Assembly (NCBI RefSeq): GCF_000150955.2
Contig: NC_011673.1
Location: 62,001 to 126,000 of the forward strand
DNA: 64,000 nucleotides
Source: Phaeodactylum tricornutum CCAP 1055/1
Taxonomy: Eukaryota; Bacillariophyta; Bacillariophyceae; Surirellales; Neidiaceae
Direction of reading: 5' to 3'
This document shows positions 21,638-33,343 of the stretch, one piece after another. The notes below the pieces were generated by a model that worked only from the letters and a program-made list of their open reading frames with translations, did not search any database and was not told the DNA's origin. How positions within the stretch are numbered: the first letter of the stretch is position 1; every line of letters starts with the position of its first letter. Position numbers and translations under genes: made by a program.

Positions 21638-24600
21638 TTAATACGAATTATCCCTTGTCGTCACGTTCTTGGTATAAATTCTGGTTTGAATGCACATGGA
21701 GTTGAGTTCCTGTAGCAGTAGCTTGGCCGCGTACGGGATCTCGACCTGGCAAATTTGCGTCGGACGACCCACACACATCGGGCTGCGGCATTCGTACGTC
21801 ATCTTCTTGAGATTGGCCTGTGCCGTCAAACCGCAACGTTCGCAAATGTGGATACGGTACTGGTCCGAATTGACAAAGAAGCGATCGCGCATAAAGTTGG
21901 CACAGCCATGCGTAATCAGGCAATCGCGTTCCATCTCTCCCATGCGCAAACCACCATCCCGAGATCGACCTTCCAACGGTTGCCGCGTAAGCATGGCAAC
22001 CGGACCGCGAGCACGAGAGTGGACCTTATCGTCGACCAAATGCTTCAAACGCTGGTAAAAGGTTGGACCGATAAAAACACGAGCATTCAATGGGCGTCCT
22101 GTATGTCCCTGATATAAAGCTTCGTTTCCGTGTCTTTGGTATCCCATGGCGTGTAAGCGGGTACTGATATCTTCGACGGTCACGTCCGTAAAAGGAGTAG
22201 CATCTCCTTCGCATCCCTGAAAGACAACAACCTTTCCTAAAAGACACTCAATTAACTGTGCGATAGTCATTCGAGAAGGAATAGCGTGGGGATTCACAAT
22301 AATGTCCGGCACGATGCCCTCTACGGTGAAAGGCATGTCTTCTTGACGGTAAGTCATTCCGATCGTTCCCTTTTGTCCGTGACGTGAGGCAAACTTGTCA
22401 CCAATCTGCGGCGTCCGGACGTTCCGAATGCGAACCTTCGTAAACCGATATCCTTCTTTTGTCGTACTGATCAGCACGTTGTCAACAATGCCATGCTCGT
22501 TGGCCTTCATGGACGTGCTGCAATCGCGTTTGGAGTAACGTGAAGGCATACCGGCCGTAGCGTCAATTGGTGCCGTCTTGCCAATCAAAACATCGTCTCC
22601 CGACACGCGAGTACCGGGAGCTACCAGACCATCATCGTCGAGTTTTCCGTACTCCCCGTGTTTCATTCCGCGCGTACTGTCCATACTAGGTTTTTCGAAC
22701 AGTTCCGACGTCAAGGATCCAATCGTGCCGACAGTGCTGGCTTTCTCCTGGTCAATGTAACAGCGATAATAGGAGGACCGGAAGAGCCCACGGTCAATCG
22801 CTGACTGATTCAAAATCAAGGAATCTTCCTGATTGTACCCAGTATAAACGAGAATGCCGACAATGCAATTTACACCGCTTGGGAGTTCTCGGAAATGTAA
22901 AAACTCCATCGCTCGTGTAGTACATAATGGTTTCTGCGGGTAATGCAATACGTGCGCCATCGTGTCCATGCGTACTTGGTAGTTTGACGCATAAATACCC
23001 ATAGCTTGCTTTCCCATGGCACTCTGATAAGTGTTACGAGGAGATTGGTTGTGATCAGGAAAGGGGATGATCGAGGCACATACACCAAGAATCATAGACG
23101 GGTGAATCTCGCAGTGTGTATACGTTGAGGAATACGAATCGTCGGAATCCAAATCGTTCGGTTCCATGGCAACCATGGTGGTCTCCTCCTCTTCTGTATC
23201 AATATATTCGACCAAACCCTCCATGAGAAGATCCGTCCAGGTCAACTTCTTTTCATTCGGATCCATGCCCTGTAACTGCATGATGTGGTGCTTCTTGATT
23301 GCCAGTTTTTGTTCCTGAACGACAAACAATGGGCGGCAGATGCGTCCGGCATCTGTGTAAATGCGAACTTCTTTATCGGCAATGTCTCGAACAATCGAAA
23401 CCTCGGCATCAATGTCCACCATTCGACGCAATGATCGGAATGTCTCTTCGAGTGCTTTCGGATCACGATGAATACCTACCCAATTTCCGTTAACAAAAAT
23501 TTTGCAAGTATTCGGTTCGGCAATTACCGAGGGCAAAATGTCCGTCAAGTTTTCGGTGCTAAACTCTTCCAGGAACTCCAAGACGGGAACTTGTGCGGTA
23601 CCGGTCGTAATGTACGCCATGAGGGCCAGATTCTTGACGAGACCAACGGCTTGCCCTTCGGGAGTCTCGGCTGGGCATACCATACCCCAGTGCGTATTAT
23701 GCAACTGACGCGGCTTGGCCTGTTTTCCGGTGCGGGCCAGGGGCGTGTTACATCGACGGAGGTGGGAGAGCGACGAAGCGTAGGTCAGACGATTCAACAC
23801 TTGTGAGACACCCGCTTTGGTAGCCATTCCCTTGTCACCCCAGTTTCCCGTTGCTAACGAGTATTTGAGTCCGTCGGTGATATGGTTGCTCTTGATAGCG
23901 GCTCCAATATTGAAGTGTTTGCCTTCATCCAAGCATCGTTGTAAATGTTTGCGCACATCCTTAGTCAGTTTCCGGAACAAGACGCGAAATAGCCCGCCCA
24001 ACAAGGGTCCGGCCAAATCCAAGCGCTTTTTACCAAAGTGATCACGGTCGTCTTCTTCGGCCCGTCCCAAGCGACACATGAGTAACTTGTGTACGGCGTA
24101 ACCGATAAAGAAACCTTTTTTGGTTTCGCAGTGCTCTTCTGTTCCGACGTGCGGCAAAACTTCCTTTTGTAGAATGGCTTGTGCGTACCGCATCCGGTCT
24201 TCCTTGGTCACGTCCCGTGCCGATCCACGCCGACCGATAAAATCCAACGCCACATCCTGTCGCTGAATGACGAAAGCCTCTTCAAGCGAAGGTCGGAACA
24301 AGTCCATCATTTCCCCATCCGTCAGATCGTACACGACGTGCTCGATAATGTCCCGGTCCGCTACGTATCCCAGTGCTCGAAATATGATAACGACGGGGAT
24401 ATCGGTGCGAATGTAGGGCAACGTGGAACGAATCTGATTGCCTTCAATGGCCCCGCGCCCACCTTTGTGGTACATTTGGATGTAGAGGGTTGACACAGGC
24501 CGAGTGGAGTTTTCCACTTGACTGCGGGTTTCAATGACCCAGGAAAACTTACTGGGCTGCTTCTTTTTAAAGGCGTAAACGTGATTGTTGGACAATCGCT

Positions 24601-25494
24601 CTTGCGCAATAATGACTTTTTCCGATCCATTAATGACGAAATAACCACCCTGATCGTAAACACACTCCCCCAGGTCACTCAAATCGGCGTCGTCCTTGTC
24701 CGAAAGTACACAAAAGAGGGAACGCAACATGATAGGCACGTAACCGAGAAATTCCTTCTTGGCGTGTTCGGTGGCGACAGGTTCTCCCAAATCCTCCGAG
24801 GGGTCGTTAACATTGACCTCTCGTCCCACTTGATACTGATTCAAGTCCACATCAACGTAAAGCGGTGCGGAATAGGTCATATTTCGGAGTCGGGCTTCGT
24901 GTGGGAACATGTTGGTGATGGTTCCGTCCTTCTCGACCGTGGTGGGTTTGGAAAGGTAAACTTGGCCAAAGTGAATCTCAAAGACAAACTTTGTTTCCTT
25001 TTCCTGTTCTCTGTCGTAGGCTTCGTCGTCGTAGCCCACCATGTGCTGAATTTCCGGCGAGACGCGAATATCTCCGGAATCGTCCACGAGTTCCTGCATG
25101 GTATTTTGGATGAACTCGTCAAAAGAATCGAGTTGCTGGCGGACTAAGCCTTTTTCTTCAAAGTAGGCACTGTGGGCAGTGCTTGGGTGAGAAACTAGTG
25201 TCATGTTGCAACGACGAATCATCCGTTTTCTGGACACGCGAGGAAAGGCGTTTGGACGCAGGCTGCTCCGGATCCTACCGTGCTTTCCGTATGGAATGTG
25301 TCGACCTCCCATCATCGTCTCGGTCCCAGCACGTACCTAATCACTGCCCAGGCGTCTTCTTGCGTGACGGGAATTTCGTCAATGTCCATAACTTCATCTC
25401 CTTCCTCTTCCGGTAAGGCTTCGCCTCCGTCGTTGTACGCCATCGGCTGATCGTCCTGCATGGGTTGCAACTGATGGCCATCGTCCCATTCCAT
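21638..25494 (-). CDS. RPB2: RNA polymerase II second-largest subunit RPB2, 2 exons
   Basis: Exon 1 is 25337-25494 (ATG 25494, acidic N-terminus [10 protein letters not shown]...), exon 2 is 21638-25169; the 167-bp intron has a GTACGT donor and CCACAG acceptor. The junction restores the family motif [24 protein letters not shown]. The product is 1229 aa, the usual size of RPB2. Diagnostic motifs: [112 protein letters not shown], and the C-terminal zinc ribbon CERCG...CRSPMC. These identify Pol II rather than Pol I or III. An ATG at 25315 lies inside the intron and is not the start. Confidence 0.95.
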
Positions 25495-26102
25495 TATTCC
25501 AGTTGCGTTCGAATCCTGACAGATACACTGAACAAGGTGGAGAGTCTTACAACTGCGGATACCGAAAGACAGCGTCAAAGGCAACAACGGGGCAAGGAGA
25601 TGCCGATTTGGTACTTTGTGCACTGCAAAACTCTGCCGGTCCCCATGGTGCCAAGCAAGGATTGGGATCGACCGTACACGGTGCCCCGTTCACCGTAGCG
25701 TTGCGCTCTGTGCGTTTTCTACCCCGTCTGGCGTGTGCGGGTTTTGTCACGTGTCGGCTGGGGTTGGCATGACCGAGTGATCTGAGGAAGCACACTTCAC
25801 TTTTACTGTTCGTCTTGGCGTCCCCTGAATCCTTGACTGTGAGTACACACGCCGAATTACGCTAGAATGTTCATTCCTCGGTTTGTAGTATAGCCACCTT
25901 TCGATGAACGGTGTTTCGGATGATCGACAGGCCGGACCGTTATGAGAGCCGTTACGAGCATACGCTTTTCACTCGAATTTGAAAAAAAAGACACAACGAG
26001 AACCTCGTTTCCTGTTTTCGACACATAGATCGGCAGATACGTTTTCTTTGTCACAGTCCCTCCCGTCCTTCGTTAAAGCGACACCATCAGGAGTTTCGAA
26101 CC
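25495..26102. other. Divergent intergenic region between RPB2 and a membrane-protein gene
   Basis: About 600 bp without protein-like ORFs. It contains two copies of the 8-mer GACTGTGA/TCACAGTC (25835-25842 and 26051-26058). Confidence 0.5.
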
Positions 26103-27250
26103 ATGGCGCCTCACAAGAAAAAGGGGTCGACCAAGAAAGCCGAGAAAGAAGCGCAGCACTCCACCGTGGAGGACCAAGCGACGACTGATCTGAAGCACAA
26201 TCCAGTTCTGTCCGCCAACATTTTGACGCGAGCGCAGCTCTCGTCCGTCATCATCGTGTGCATTGGTATCGCGCGCGTCTTGCAAGTAGGAGCAGCCGTT
26301 TCGATTCGCAGTACCAATTTTGTCGACGCCGAATCCACGAAACCCGCCCAAGCATGCGTCGAATATTTGGGAGAAGCGGCCTGCCGAGACGAAACCGTCC
26401 AAGCCTTGTTGCGTTACAAGTATCTGTTGGGCATTCAGCTTGTCATGCTTCTGGTCTGGGTGACCTTACAGAGTTGGAACAACGAAGCACTACTTGCAAA
26501 ACTCAACGGACTGCTCATGTTGTCGCCTCTGCTTCCCACCGTCATCGCCTTGCAGTACTGGGCCGAATGGATCGCTGCGGGTCAAATCTGGCACCACTCG
26601 CTCATGTGTCTCGTACTTCTGGCGCTCGCCGTGCCTGCATCCACGCAAGAAATACCCTTCATCCATCGCGACGCATCCCGACCTCGGTACAAAACCCTGC
26701 AATCTCTCGCCTTCGCGACACTGACCATCCTTCACGCGAAACAGGCGTACGATTGGTTGTGGCCGTTGCTGCGGCAACCGACCAAACTGGACGCGATTCA
26801 AAGCATCGTCCGGCTTCCCGCCTCGCACGGTGCCGCACAAGTCGTCACGACATTTCTGGGATTGGACAAACTCACAACGACGCTCATCTGCGCACACGCC
26901 TGGTGCTACTTTTCTGAACAACAACAACGGGTAGGTTTGTGGCTGCACCGGAAGCAGTCGGCGGTCGGTCACGGTGTGCTCGTCGATGCGCCTTCTCAAT
27001 TTTTGCCTCACACACTTCCTCGCTTCTCCATTCCTGCCGTTTGGATCTGGATCTATGTACGTACTTGCCGTAGACGCTGCTACTCATGATTGGGGTCTTT
27101 CACGGCGTGCTGTACACGTTCCAACTACCCTTGCTCGAACACGAGTTGGTGGAATACGAATCGACGCGGATGATTGCCTTGACAATAACTTTTCTGGGAC
27201 CCTTGCTTTGGCTTGCTCCGTCCCTTGCTTTCAAGAAAAAGGTGGGGTAG
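26103..27250 (+). CDS. Uncharacterised multi-pass membrane protein, 2 exons
   Basis: Exons 26103-26930 and 27074-27250; the 143-bp intron is phase 0 (GTAGGT donor, GCCGTAG acceptor), product 334 aa. The start has a strong context (ACCATGG) and a basic cytosolic-like N-terminus (MAPHKKKGSTKKAEKEAQ). About seven or eight hydrophobic segments follow, including LSSVIIVCIGIARVLQVGAA, LGIQLVMLLVWVTL, LMLSPLLPTVIALQYW, LMCLVLLALAV and, in exon 2, TLLLMIGVFHGVLYTF and LTITFLGPLLWLAPSLAF; it ends in a KKKVG tail that could act as an ER-retrieval-like dilysine signal. Reading through the intron would end the frame early with basic non-hydrophobic residues, which supports splicing. Family unknown. Confidence 0.7.
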
Positions 27251-27360
27251 TATTAGAGCCACTATGAGGGGAATATCGCAAGGCAGCTAGAGGTGCTATA
27301 GGTAGCTGAAGCGATAGCAGGTTCGGAACATAATAATACAACTGCCTATCGTAATAAGGA

Positions 27361-28734
27361 TCATGTTGGTGTCTCTTTTTTATCGCCACCATTGTAAAAC
27401 CATTCCATTAGTTGCCGATTCAGTGCGGGGCGAAAGTGGCGTCCGTCACCGGGCAATGTCCAATCCGCCGACAAGTATGTGGCATCGTACAGATCCAAAA
27501 AGTGTATCGCTAGTGCTTCCTCCATTGTGGACTTTTGCAAATCGTATAGCCGTCGCGTTCGCGAGGCACTCATGTACCGCACGCGGTCTATCTTGTGCTG
27601 TATGCCCTTTTGGGCGAGTTCGTTGAACAGATACACCCGATGAATGTGTACAGCTGACGGGGACAACCAGAACACGGAAACGTGCGGGTACCGACGCTGG
27701 ACGGTGGTGACATATGTTCGACAAGTAGTCAAGTGGTCCGCAAAGTCAGCACCCGGGACGCCCTGGTCCGAGAGAATCTCCCACAGTGCACTGTTCAGAA
27801 TTAGTGCCGTTGACTGGTTCGGTTCCTCTGCCGCCAATGCGGGTCCCAACGAAGCTTCTAGAAGGTCCAGTACGCGCGGAAGAGTTTCGGTCCGAAGTGG
27901 CGTTGCCACTTTGGTTCCATAGGTGATTAATTGGCAGCCTTCCGAGCCGCCTTGCACCAACTGCTCGAGGATGGAATCCCCAAAGGCGAAAACTCGATCA
28001 AAGGTCGACAACAGCCGACTCGGTATTGGGGGAAGGAACGGCCGAAGGATAGGAGGTGCGTGCGGCAGATTGCGGTGTAGGTATACCGTATGCGTGTACC
28101 CTCCGTGTTGCCAGTGATCCTTGCTCGGCGGCGGTGCACACCCAATCGCACTGGTGTACTGAAAGTGGACGGAAAGGTGACCCCTTTTATTCGAGAGTGG
28201 ATTTAACGGCGACTGGCAAAAATCCAAAGTGTACGTTCCGTCCTCGTGGTCCGCAATGATGGCGACCGCCATGGGGCGGTTACCCGCAATTGACTGCGAA
28301 TGTGTGTGGTCTGATGAAAAGATTACGAAATATTTTTGATGCGGTCAGGGACGATTTGACGAAGAGAAAGAGCATACAACTGTACTTTGGCGAGGCGGCA
28401 TCCAGAGCGAATCAATCGAAGCTTTCTGACAGGGAACGATGCGACAAACAGTCTGAACCGAAACAACGTTAAACCACTTACAGCAGACGTAAAACTCATC
28501 GCCTCCACACGTCTTTCTGTGACCGTGTTCATTCAAGGCTTCGAAAGTCCAGTACGGCGATGTCAGGCGGAGTCGCACTTGACAGGTTGGCGCTTGGGCC
28601 AAAATGTGAGTATCCCACTCGTTGCGAAGAACGATGGCTTCTCGCACCCGTGCGACAGGAATCAGATCGGGCGTCGGTGGTATCAAATAGTAGGGAGTAT
28701 CTGTGGCTGCCTCGTGATCAGCTGCCAACGTCAT
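27361..28734 (-). CDS. SGNH/PC-esterase-like protein (NXPE/TBL-like layout), 2 exons
   Basis: Exon 1 is 28482-28734 (ATG 28734), exon 2 is 27361-28310; the 171-bp phase-1 intron (GTAAGT donor, TTTTCATCAG acceptor) joins GGDEFYVC to YHTHSQSIAGNRPMAVAII. Product 400 aa. The first 170 residues include LRLTSPYWTFEALNEHGHRKT, GGDEFYV and DHEDGTYTLDF, resembling the filamin-like segment seen before PC-esterase domains. Then AFGDSILEQL looks like a GDS nucleophile block and GDGRHFRPALN like the terminal D/H block. Related domains O-acetylate or hydrolyse glycans in the secretory pathway. I see no signal peptide at this start, so an upstream exon may be missing. The enzyme class is inferred from short motifs. 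Confidence 0.65.
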
Positions 28735-29058
28735 TTTCCGTCATTGGAAAGGAACGATGAAGACAACGAAAGTAGTGACAGGGATGTAGTCGCCAAAGAT
28801 TTTCGCGTGTGCCAATCCCGACGTTTCGTCCGATTGTGACTGTGTGACCTTGAAAAACATCAATCTCTGTCGTCCAGACAGATAGACAGACAGATGGTTG
28901 ATACCCTACCCTAATGTAAGCAACGATGGATGCCCCCTTCGACTGTTCACGCTTCCCGATGAAAAATTGATCTGCCATTATGGGACCGCACGCCATACCT
29001 TTTGGGAAGAGTCGGGTTGCTTGTAGTCATCTAGGGTAGCTCCCGTTACACCCCAATT
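28735..29058. other. Divergent intergenic region (324 bp)
   Basis: Nothing recognisable. A missing 5' exon of the SGNH-like gene could lie here, but no candidate stands out. Confidence 0.4.
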
Positions 29059-30091
29059 ATGCCTTGGCAAGTTGGTGGTAAGAGTAAGGGCTTCCTGTTC
29101 CTTCTCCTTGCGGTAGGCGCTCCGCAAAGAAGCGGTAGCGTTCCGTACATGTTGCTCTCATCCGGAGGCTCCAAGTGCGTGTCGGTTGATGCTCCGCGTC
29201 ACACCACACTGCGGGTCGACTATTTTGTACCTGGTAAGTGACCCTCCTACAGCTTCTTCACTGCATACTTTCCGTTTGATCTTGAAGGCAGCCCTCACTG
29301 ATTTATTTGCTGGTAGACCTGATGGTGGAAGACGAGGAGGAACTAAAATTGGAAACCGATGCCGTCAATAGCGTTTCCGAAACGGAACCAAGGACAGAGG
29401 AAGGTCTCGATTCTCGATTTAATGACTACCAGAAGCGAAGAATGGAACTTTTAAAAAAGGCGGTACGTCCTGTAACACTAATTGCGAATGATTGTGCTTA
29501 TGCTTTTTCTTCTCTACCTTACCGCAACGTTTATATGCCGGTGGTTGGCAGCGTCACGGTCGAAAAGGTCACGACACAAACATTCTCATGTACCAGCGGG
29601 AGGAAGGCAGTACATTCCATCGGAGGGGAAAAGCGAACCCCACGGGCTCGGGGAAAATTCGTCAACAGATCGATCAACGCGCTGGTTCCGTGGAATTCCG
29701 CACCGGCGAGGTCGACGGGCCAGTGGAAGTTTGTGTGCAGTCCTATTCCGCCTCACGGCAACTTCCGGTTAGAGTCGCCCTCAATGTAACCAGCAAAGCG
29801 AGCGAGGAGCCACCTGTGATACCCCTCCAATACGCCGATATTGCGGAGCAGTTGAACGTGCACATGAGCAAAATCACAGTGGACCTGAAACGGAGCCAGG
29901 AAAAGTTGAAAAATATCATGGCCAATGCCGGGTACGCCCGTGAAATGGAAGTCGGATTTCACGGCAAGTCCTTGAGCTTGAGTACAGCCATTCGCTACTG
30001 GCCCATGTTCCGTATGGCGGTCCTTATTTTTGCGGGTTTCTTGCAAGTACGCCACGTTGTCCAATACATGAAAAGTCGTCGCATTTATTAA
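29059..30091 (+). CDS. p24/EMP24/TMED-family cargo receptor, 3 exons
   Basis: Exons 29059-29233, 29317-29462 and 29552-30091 (introns of 83 and 89 bp; donors GTAAGT and GTACGT); 286 aa. The N-terminal hydrophobic signal is followed by KCVSVDAPRHTTLRVDYFVP, the start of the GOLD domain. The exon 1-2 junction gives VPDLMVEDEEE. Exon 3 carries the rest of the GOLD domain (GSVEFRTGEVDGPVEVCVQSY), a coiled coil (LNVHMSKITVDLKRSQEKLKN), one transmembrane helix (FRMAVLIFAGFLQVRHVVQY) and a short basic tail. p24 proteins cycle between ER and Golgi in COPI/COPII vesicles. The charged insert after exon 1 is longer than in yeast or animal p24. Confidence 0.85.
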
Positions 30092-30544
30092 CAGTAAATT
30101 AGTAAGCGCATGATTTTGACAGTTGCGGCAGCTACTCTTTCTGGTAATTCTGGCGTGCTTGACTCCGGATCTATTGTGTTACTCTTCTTAAAAAGTATCC
30201 CGTGGCTCCTTATTCACGTCTGATATCCGACAGAACCCGTATGTCATCTGGATGTCTCATTATTAGATGCAGAATCCTAAGACAAAAAAACGGCTAAATC
30301 AACATTAATAGGACATTTGCATTAGCTGCAAGTCTAATTAGGCACAAACGACATGATAAAGTCCTCAACAGTGATTCCATAGACTGCGAGTAAACGATAT
30401 CGCTAAAAAAACTTGAAAAAGACCAACACGACCATGGCAAGTTGTACGCGATTGACTTCTTGTGTCTCGGGGGAATAAGATAGAGGGAAGGAATTCCTTG
30501 AGACACCTATAAAGACATTCACACCGTTGGCATTTATTCCTGCC
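30092..30544. other. Intergenic region
   Basis: No genes seen. It begins with AACAGTAAATT just after the p24 stop codon, a short motif also present near 35972. A TATAAA-like site (CCTATAAAGAC) lies about 35 bp upstream of the next ATG. Confidence 0.4.
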
Positions 30545-33268
30545 ATGCATCCCAAGGCGGCTCGTTGGGCCGCCTTGGCTGTCTTTCTCTTGCTTGCTGC
30601 GTTTGTTTACCTTTACCTTCACGTATCACCGGCGCTTCCGTTGCTCTCGTCCTCTTCTACGACGCTTTCTTGGTCTTATTCGGATAAACCCAGAGCGTTT
30701 CGTGGGCCGTTCGCCGCTCATAGAATCGCAATCGTGCTGCCTTTCATCGCGGCTGGACCGGAACTGATACCGCCATACCTGGAACTTTTTTGTATGGGAG
30801 CCGCCGGTTCCATGGACACCGTTGATTTTCTTCTTATTCACAACGGTGTCTTAACGAACTGGGCTCGCAAAGCCGACTGCCCTTCCAACGTTATTTGGAT
30901 CGATTTGCAGTCGACGGAGAGCTTTGCGCGATTGCTGATCAAGACTATGGATGAGATAGACGATGCAGACCTGGCCTTTTCGAGAGACAATATGATCCTT
31001 CTACTCGCCAAGCACTTGGAACAATTTCCATACGCACTCGTCGAATTCAAACCCGCATTGGGATACATTTTTCAAGAGTATTTAGAATCGTATTCACACT
31101 GGGGTTATTCCGATCTCGACATGCTGTTCGGGGACCTTTCCAGATGGATTACACCTGATGAACTGACCGAATTTGATGTAGTCACATACGGTTTTGGCGA
31201 TCAACACCGCTTGTACGCACGGGGTCAATTCACTTTTCATCGCAACACACCAAGAGTAAACACACTCTGGCGAAAATGTGAGTATCTTTCCCGTATGGAC
31301 CAACGTTTTGCAAAAATTTTATCGGAAAAGAAAAAGTTCAAGTTTGAATCGGCCGAAGGCTGCTACTCTGTGGCGCTTTTGCAACACTACGATATTCGTG
31401 TCAAGTACGCAGTCAAGGCTTGGACAGATACTCAGGCCAAAGATACCGTCTATACTCATGGTGTCTATCTTGCTCGGAGCGCATCCTCGTTTCGCCATGT
31501 TATTTACAAGGCCCAGTCAGCAGCACAAGGTAAAGTATTGGGGGAACTAGGCGCGGGCTGGTTTGAAAGCCACGACTACGTCTATGCTGATCGGCAGCGA
31601 CCACTGCAGCGCTCTACGGGAGAGAGAGAATCATTAGATTTGCCCAATATGAAAGATGTCAATTGTATGTACTGGGTTAGAGGAACTTACCAGTCAGAGC
31701 TTTGTTTGCAAGAATCGGCGGTGTCAAGTTCAGATACAGTGTACTGGATAAATGGCCAGTTATTCAAACAGCCTTACGAAACGGAACACCTGGAATCTAA
31801 AGTATCAACTGCACCTTTCTTTCATTTTCAAGAATGGAAACGCTACTACCGCGTGGGGCAGTTGGCAACGCAACACTTATCGTCAGAAGTGTCCACCTTT
31901 ATCTTGACCAAAGAAGGCTCGATTCCTCTCTACACCCAAATAATGGCTCAATCGTCCCATCGTCTGGCGTCCCCCCTTGGCCTGAGACCTTTGGATTGGA
32001 AAGCAGATATCAAAAGCGACCGTAGTCAGCTACCTCGCAGCGAGTACTGTCTCGCTTCAGTGCCGAAAAAATATCCATCCAGGGCCGTGTGCGACTTGAC
32101 GGTGTCCTGGTGGGACGAAGCGCGCGTTAAAATTTTATCCAGTGCGCCGGGCTGGAAATCCGTTCGTATAGAAAATGATGTCACTTTGACCATGACGCTA
32201 CAAGTCACGGCAGCACAAGCGAAAGCAATACATGCGTTGGCAGATATTTTGGAAGCGGTGGTGGAAAACTTGGAGCGATGGCAAGGTCAACCGATTGTTC
32301 TTGTAATTCACGTGGCAGGTATAACAGAGAATTCCCTGTCTTTGATACGCGAGCGCTTCGGTCCCAACTCAGAAATGTCCTTCGGTTTGGACAATGCACT
32401 CGTCGCCGTTATACTACAGCAGGAGGAAGATCACATCAGTCGAAAGACTTTGCTTAACATGGCAATTGATGCTGCTCCAACACGCTGGTATATTAGTGGA
32501 TTGGAATTGGAAAGGGGGCTTACCCTGTCACCCGATGCGATCACTTTTGCACACCAAGCTGCGCAAGCTTATAGTCGCTTTCGAGGCAATGTATTTTGGG
32601 TTCCTCAATTCGCGTTGAAAGGCGGTTTGAAAAGTGACCTCAGCCTTGTACAGTTATTGGAAGCGAAACGAAAACGTCTGGTAAGAGATCCTGCGGAGTT
32701 CGATGATTCTTGTAGTGACGGGACCAATCTGAAAAGTCCCGGAATAATTTGGTGGGTGGAAACGCAGATGCTGTTGGACCCCAGCAAACGATGGAAGGAC
32801 CAGGACTACATCTCGAAGCAGGCCGCTTCTTTGCAAGAACTTGAAGATGGGATTCTAGAGTTGACCTCAGACGAACATGCCAACACGTTGTATAGATTTG
32901 ATGAATCGCCAATCCTGCTAACGGACAACTTTGGCTCATTAGAAGTCATGCATACCCACGAAGTTGCGAAGGAAGCAGAAGTTTTTGGCGGTCGACGATG
33001 TTACAACGCTTTACGGATAGCACAGCTCGCTGCGCTAGGGTATCGTTTTGGAGTTTTGGCTGGTGCCTTGGCAGTATCGACTGAGGCCTCTCGGAAAGCT
33101 TTTACGTTCGGAAGCGATGGACACCCTCCCGGGGCGAGTCGCTGCGATGGTTGCTTTTTCTTCGAGGGAAAGCATGACGAAATTGTTAAAAGCCTTCTGA
33201 AAGAGGAGATCGGTAGACCCGTCAAGGCTTCCATAGTTTGGGCAGAAGCAATGGGGCAACGCAATTAG
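30545..33268 (+). CDS. Golgi-type II membrane glycosyltransferase-like protein (907 aa)
   Basis: Intronless. A short cytosolic N-terminus (MHPKAARWA) precedes a signal anchor (ALAVFLLLAAFVYLYLHV), the usual type II Golgi topology. The first half has IVLPFIAAGPELIPPYLELF, then HWGYSDLDMLFGDLSRWI with a DLD motif (near residue 190) and TYGFGDQHRLYARGQFTFHR, resembling glycosyltransferase-A-type proteins of the DUF6625 kind. The second half (about residues 560-900) contains RWYISGLELERGLTLSP and FWVPQFALKGG, weakly reminiscent of GT49/LARGE-type domains. The donor sugar is unknown. The ATG at 30545 is the first in frame. It is convergent with aminopeptidase P (75 bp). Confidence 0.65.
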   Translation: MHPKAARWAALAVFLLLAAFVYLYLHVSPALPLLSSSSTTLSWSYSDKPRAFRGPFAAHRIAIVLPFIAAGPELIPPYLELFCMGAAGSMDTVDFLLIHNGVLTNWARKADCPSNVIWIDLQSTESFARLLIKTMDEIDDADLAFSRDNMILLLAKHLEQFPYALVEFKPALGYIFQEYLESYSHWGYSDLDMLFGDLSRWITPDELTEFDVVTYGFGDQHRLYARGQFTFHRNTPRVNTLWRKCEYLSRMDQRFAKILSEKKKFKFESAEGCYSVALLQHYDIRVKYAVKAWTDTQAKDTVYTHGVYLARSASSFRHVIYKAQSAAQGKVLGELGAGWFESHDYVYADRQRPLQRSTGERESLDLPNMKDVNCMYWVRGTYQSELCLQESAVSSSDTVYWINGQLFKQPYETEHLESKVSTAPFFHFQEWKRYYRVGQLATQHLSSEVSTFILTKEGSIPLYTQIMAQSSHRLASPLGLRPLDWKADIKSDRSQLPRSEYCLASVPKKYPSRAVCDLTVSWWDEARVKILSSAPGWKSVRIENDVTLTMTLQVTAAQAKAIHALADILEAVVENLERWQGQPIVLVIHVAGITENSLSLIRERFGPNSEMSFGLDNALVAVILQQEEDHISRKTLLNMAIDAAPTRWYISGLELERGLTLSPDAITFAHQAAQAYSRFRGNVFWVPQFALKGGLKSDLSLVQLLEAKRKRLVRDPAEFDDSCSDGTNLKSPGIIWWVETQMLLDPSKRWKDQDYISKQAASLQELEDGILELTSDEHANTLYRFDESPILLTDNFGSLEVMHTHEVAKEAEVFGGRRCYNALRIAQLAALGYRFGVLAGALAVSTEASRKAFTFGSDGHPPGASRCDGCFFFEGKHDEIVKSLLKEEIGRPVKASIVWAEAMGQRN

Positions 33269-33343
33269 ATTATTGACTGTTTATAAATAAATCTACGCCC
33301 GTGAGACATACGAGTTATTAATTCCCTAAAGGCTTATCAAATC

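Noticed and set aside
21555-21640. tRNA-like T-loop (GGTTCGATCCC on the minus strand)
   Set aside because: No matching acceptor, D or anticodon stems; it lies between convergent stop codons and is probably 3' UTR.
25170-25315. RPB2 start at ATG 25315
   Set aside because: Splicing from 25337 to 25169 restores the conserved [16 protein letters not shown] block, so this ATG is intronic.
29463-29551. Reading through the second intron of the p24 gene
   Set aside because: The frame gives non-conserved residues and loses the GOLD-domain continuation that splicing restores.
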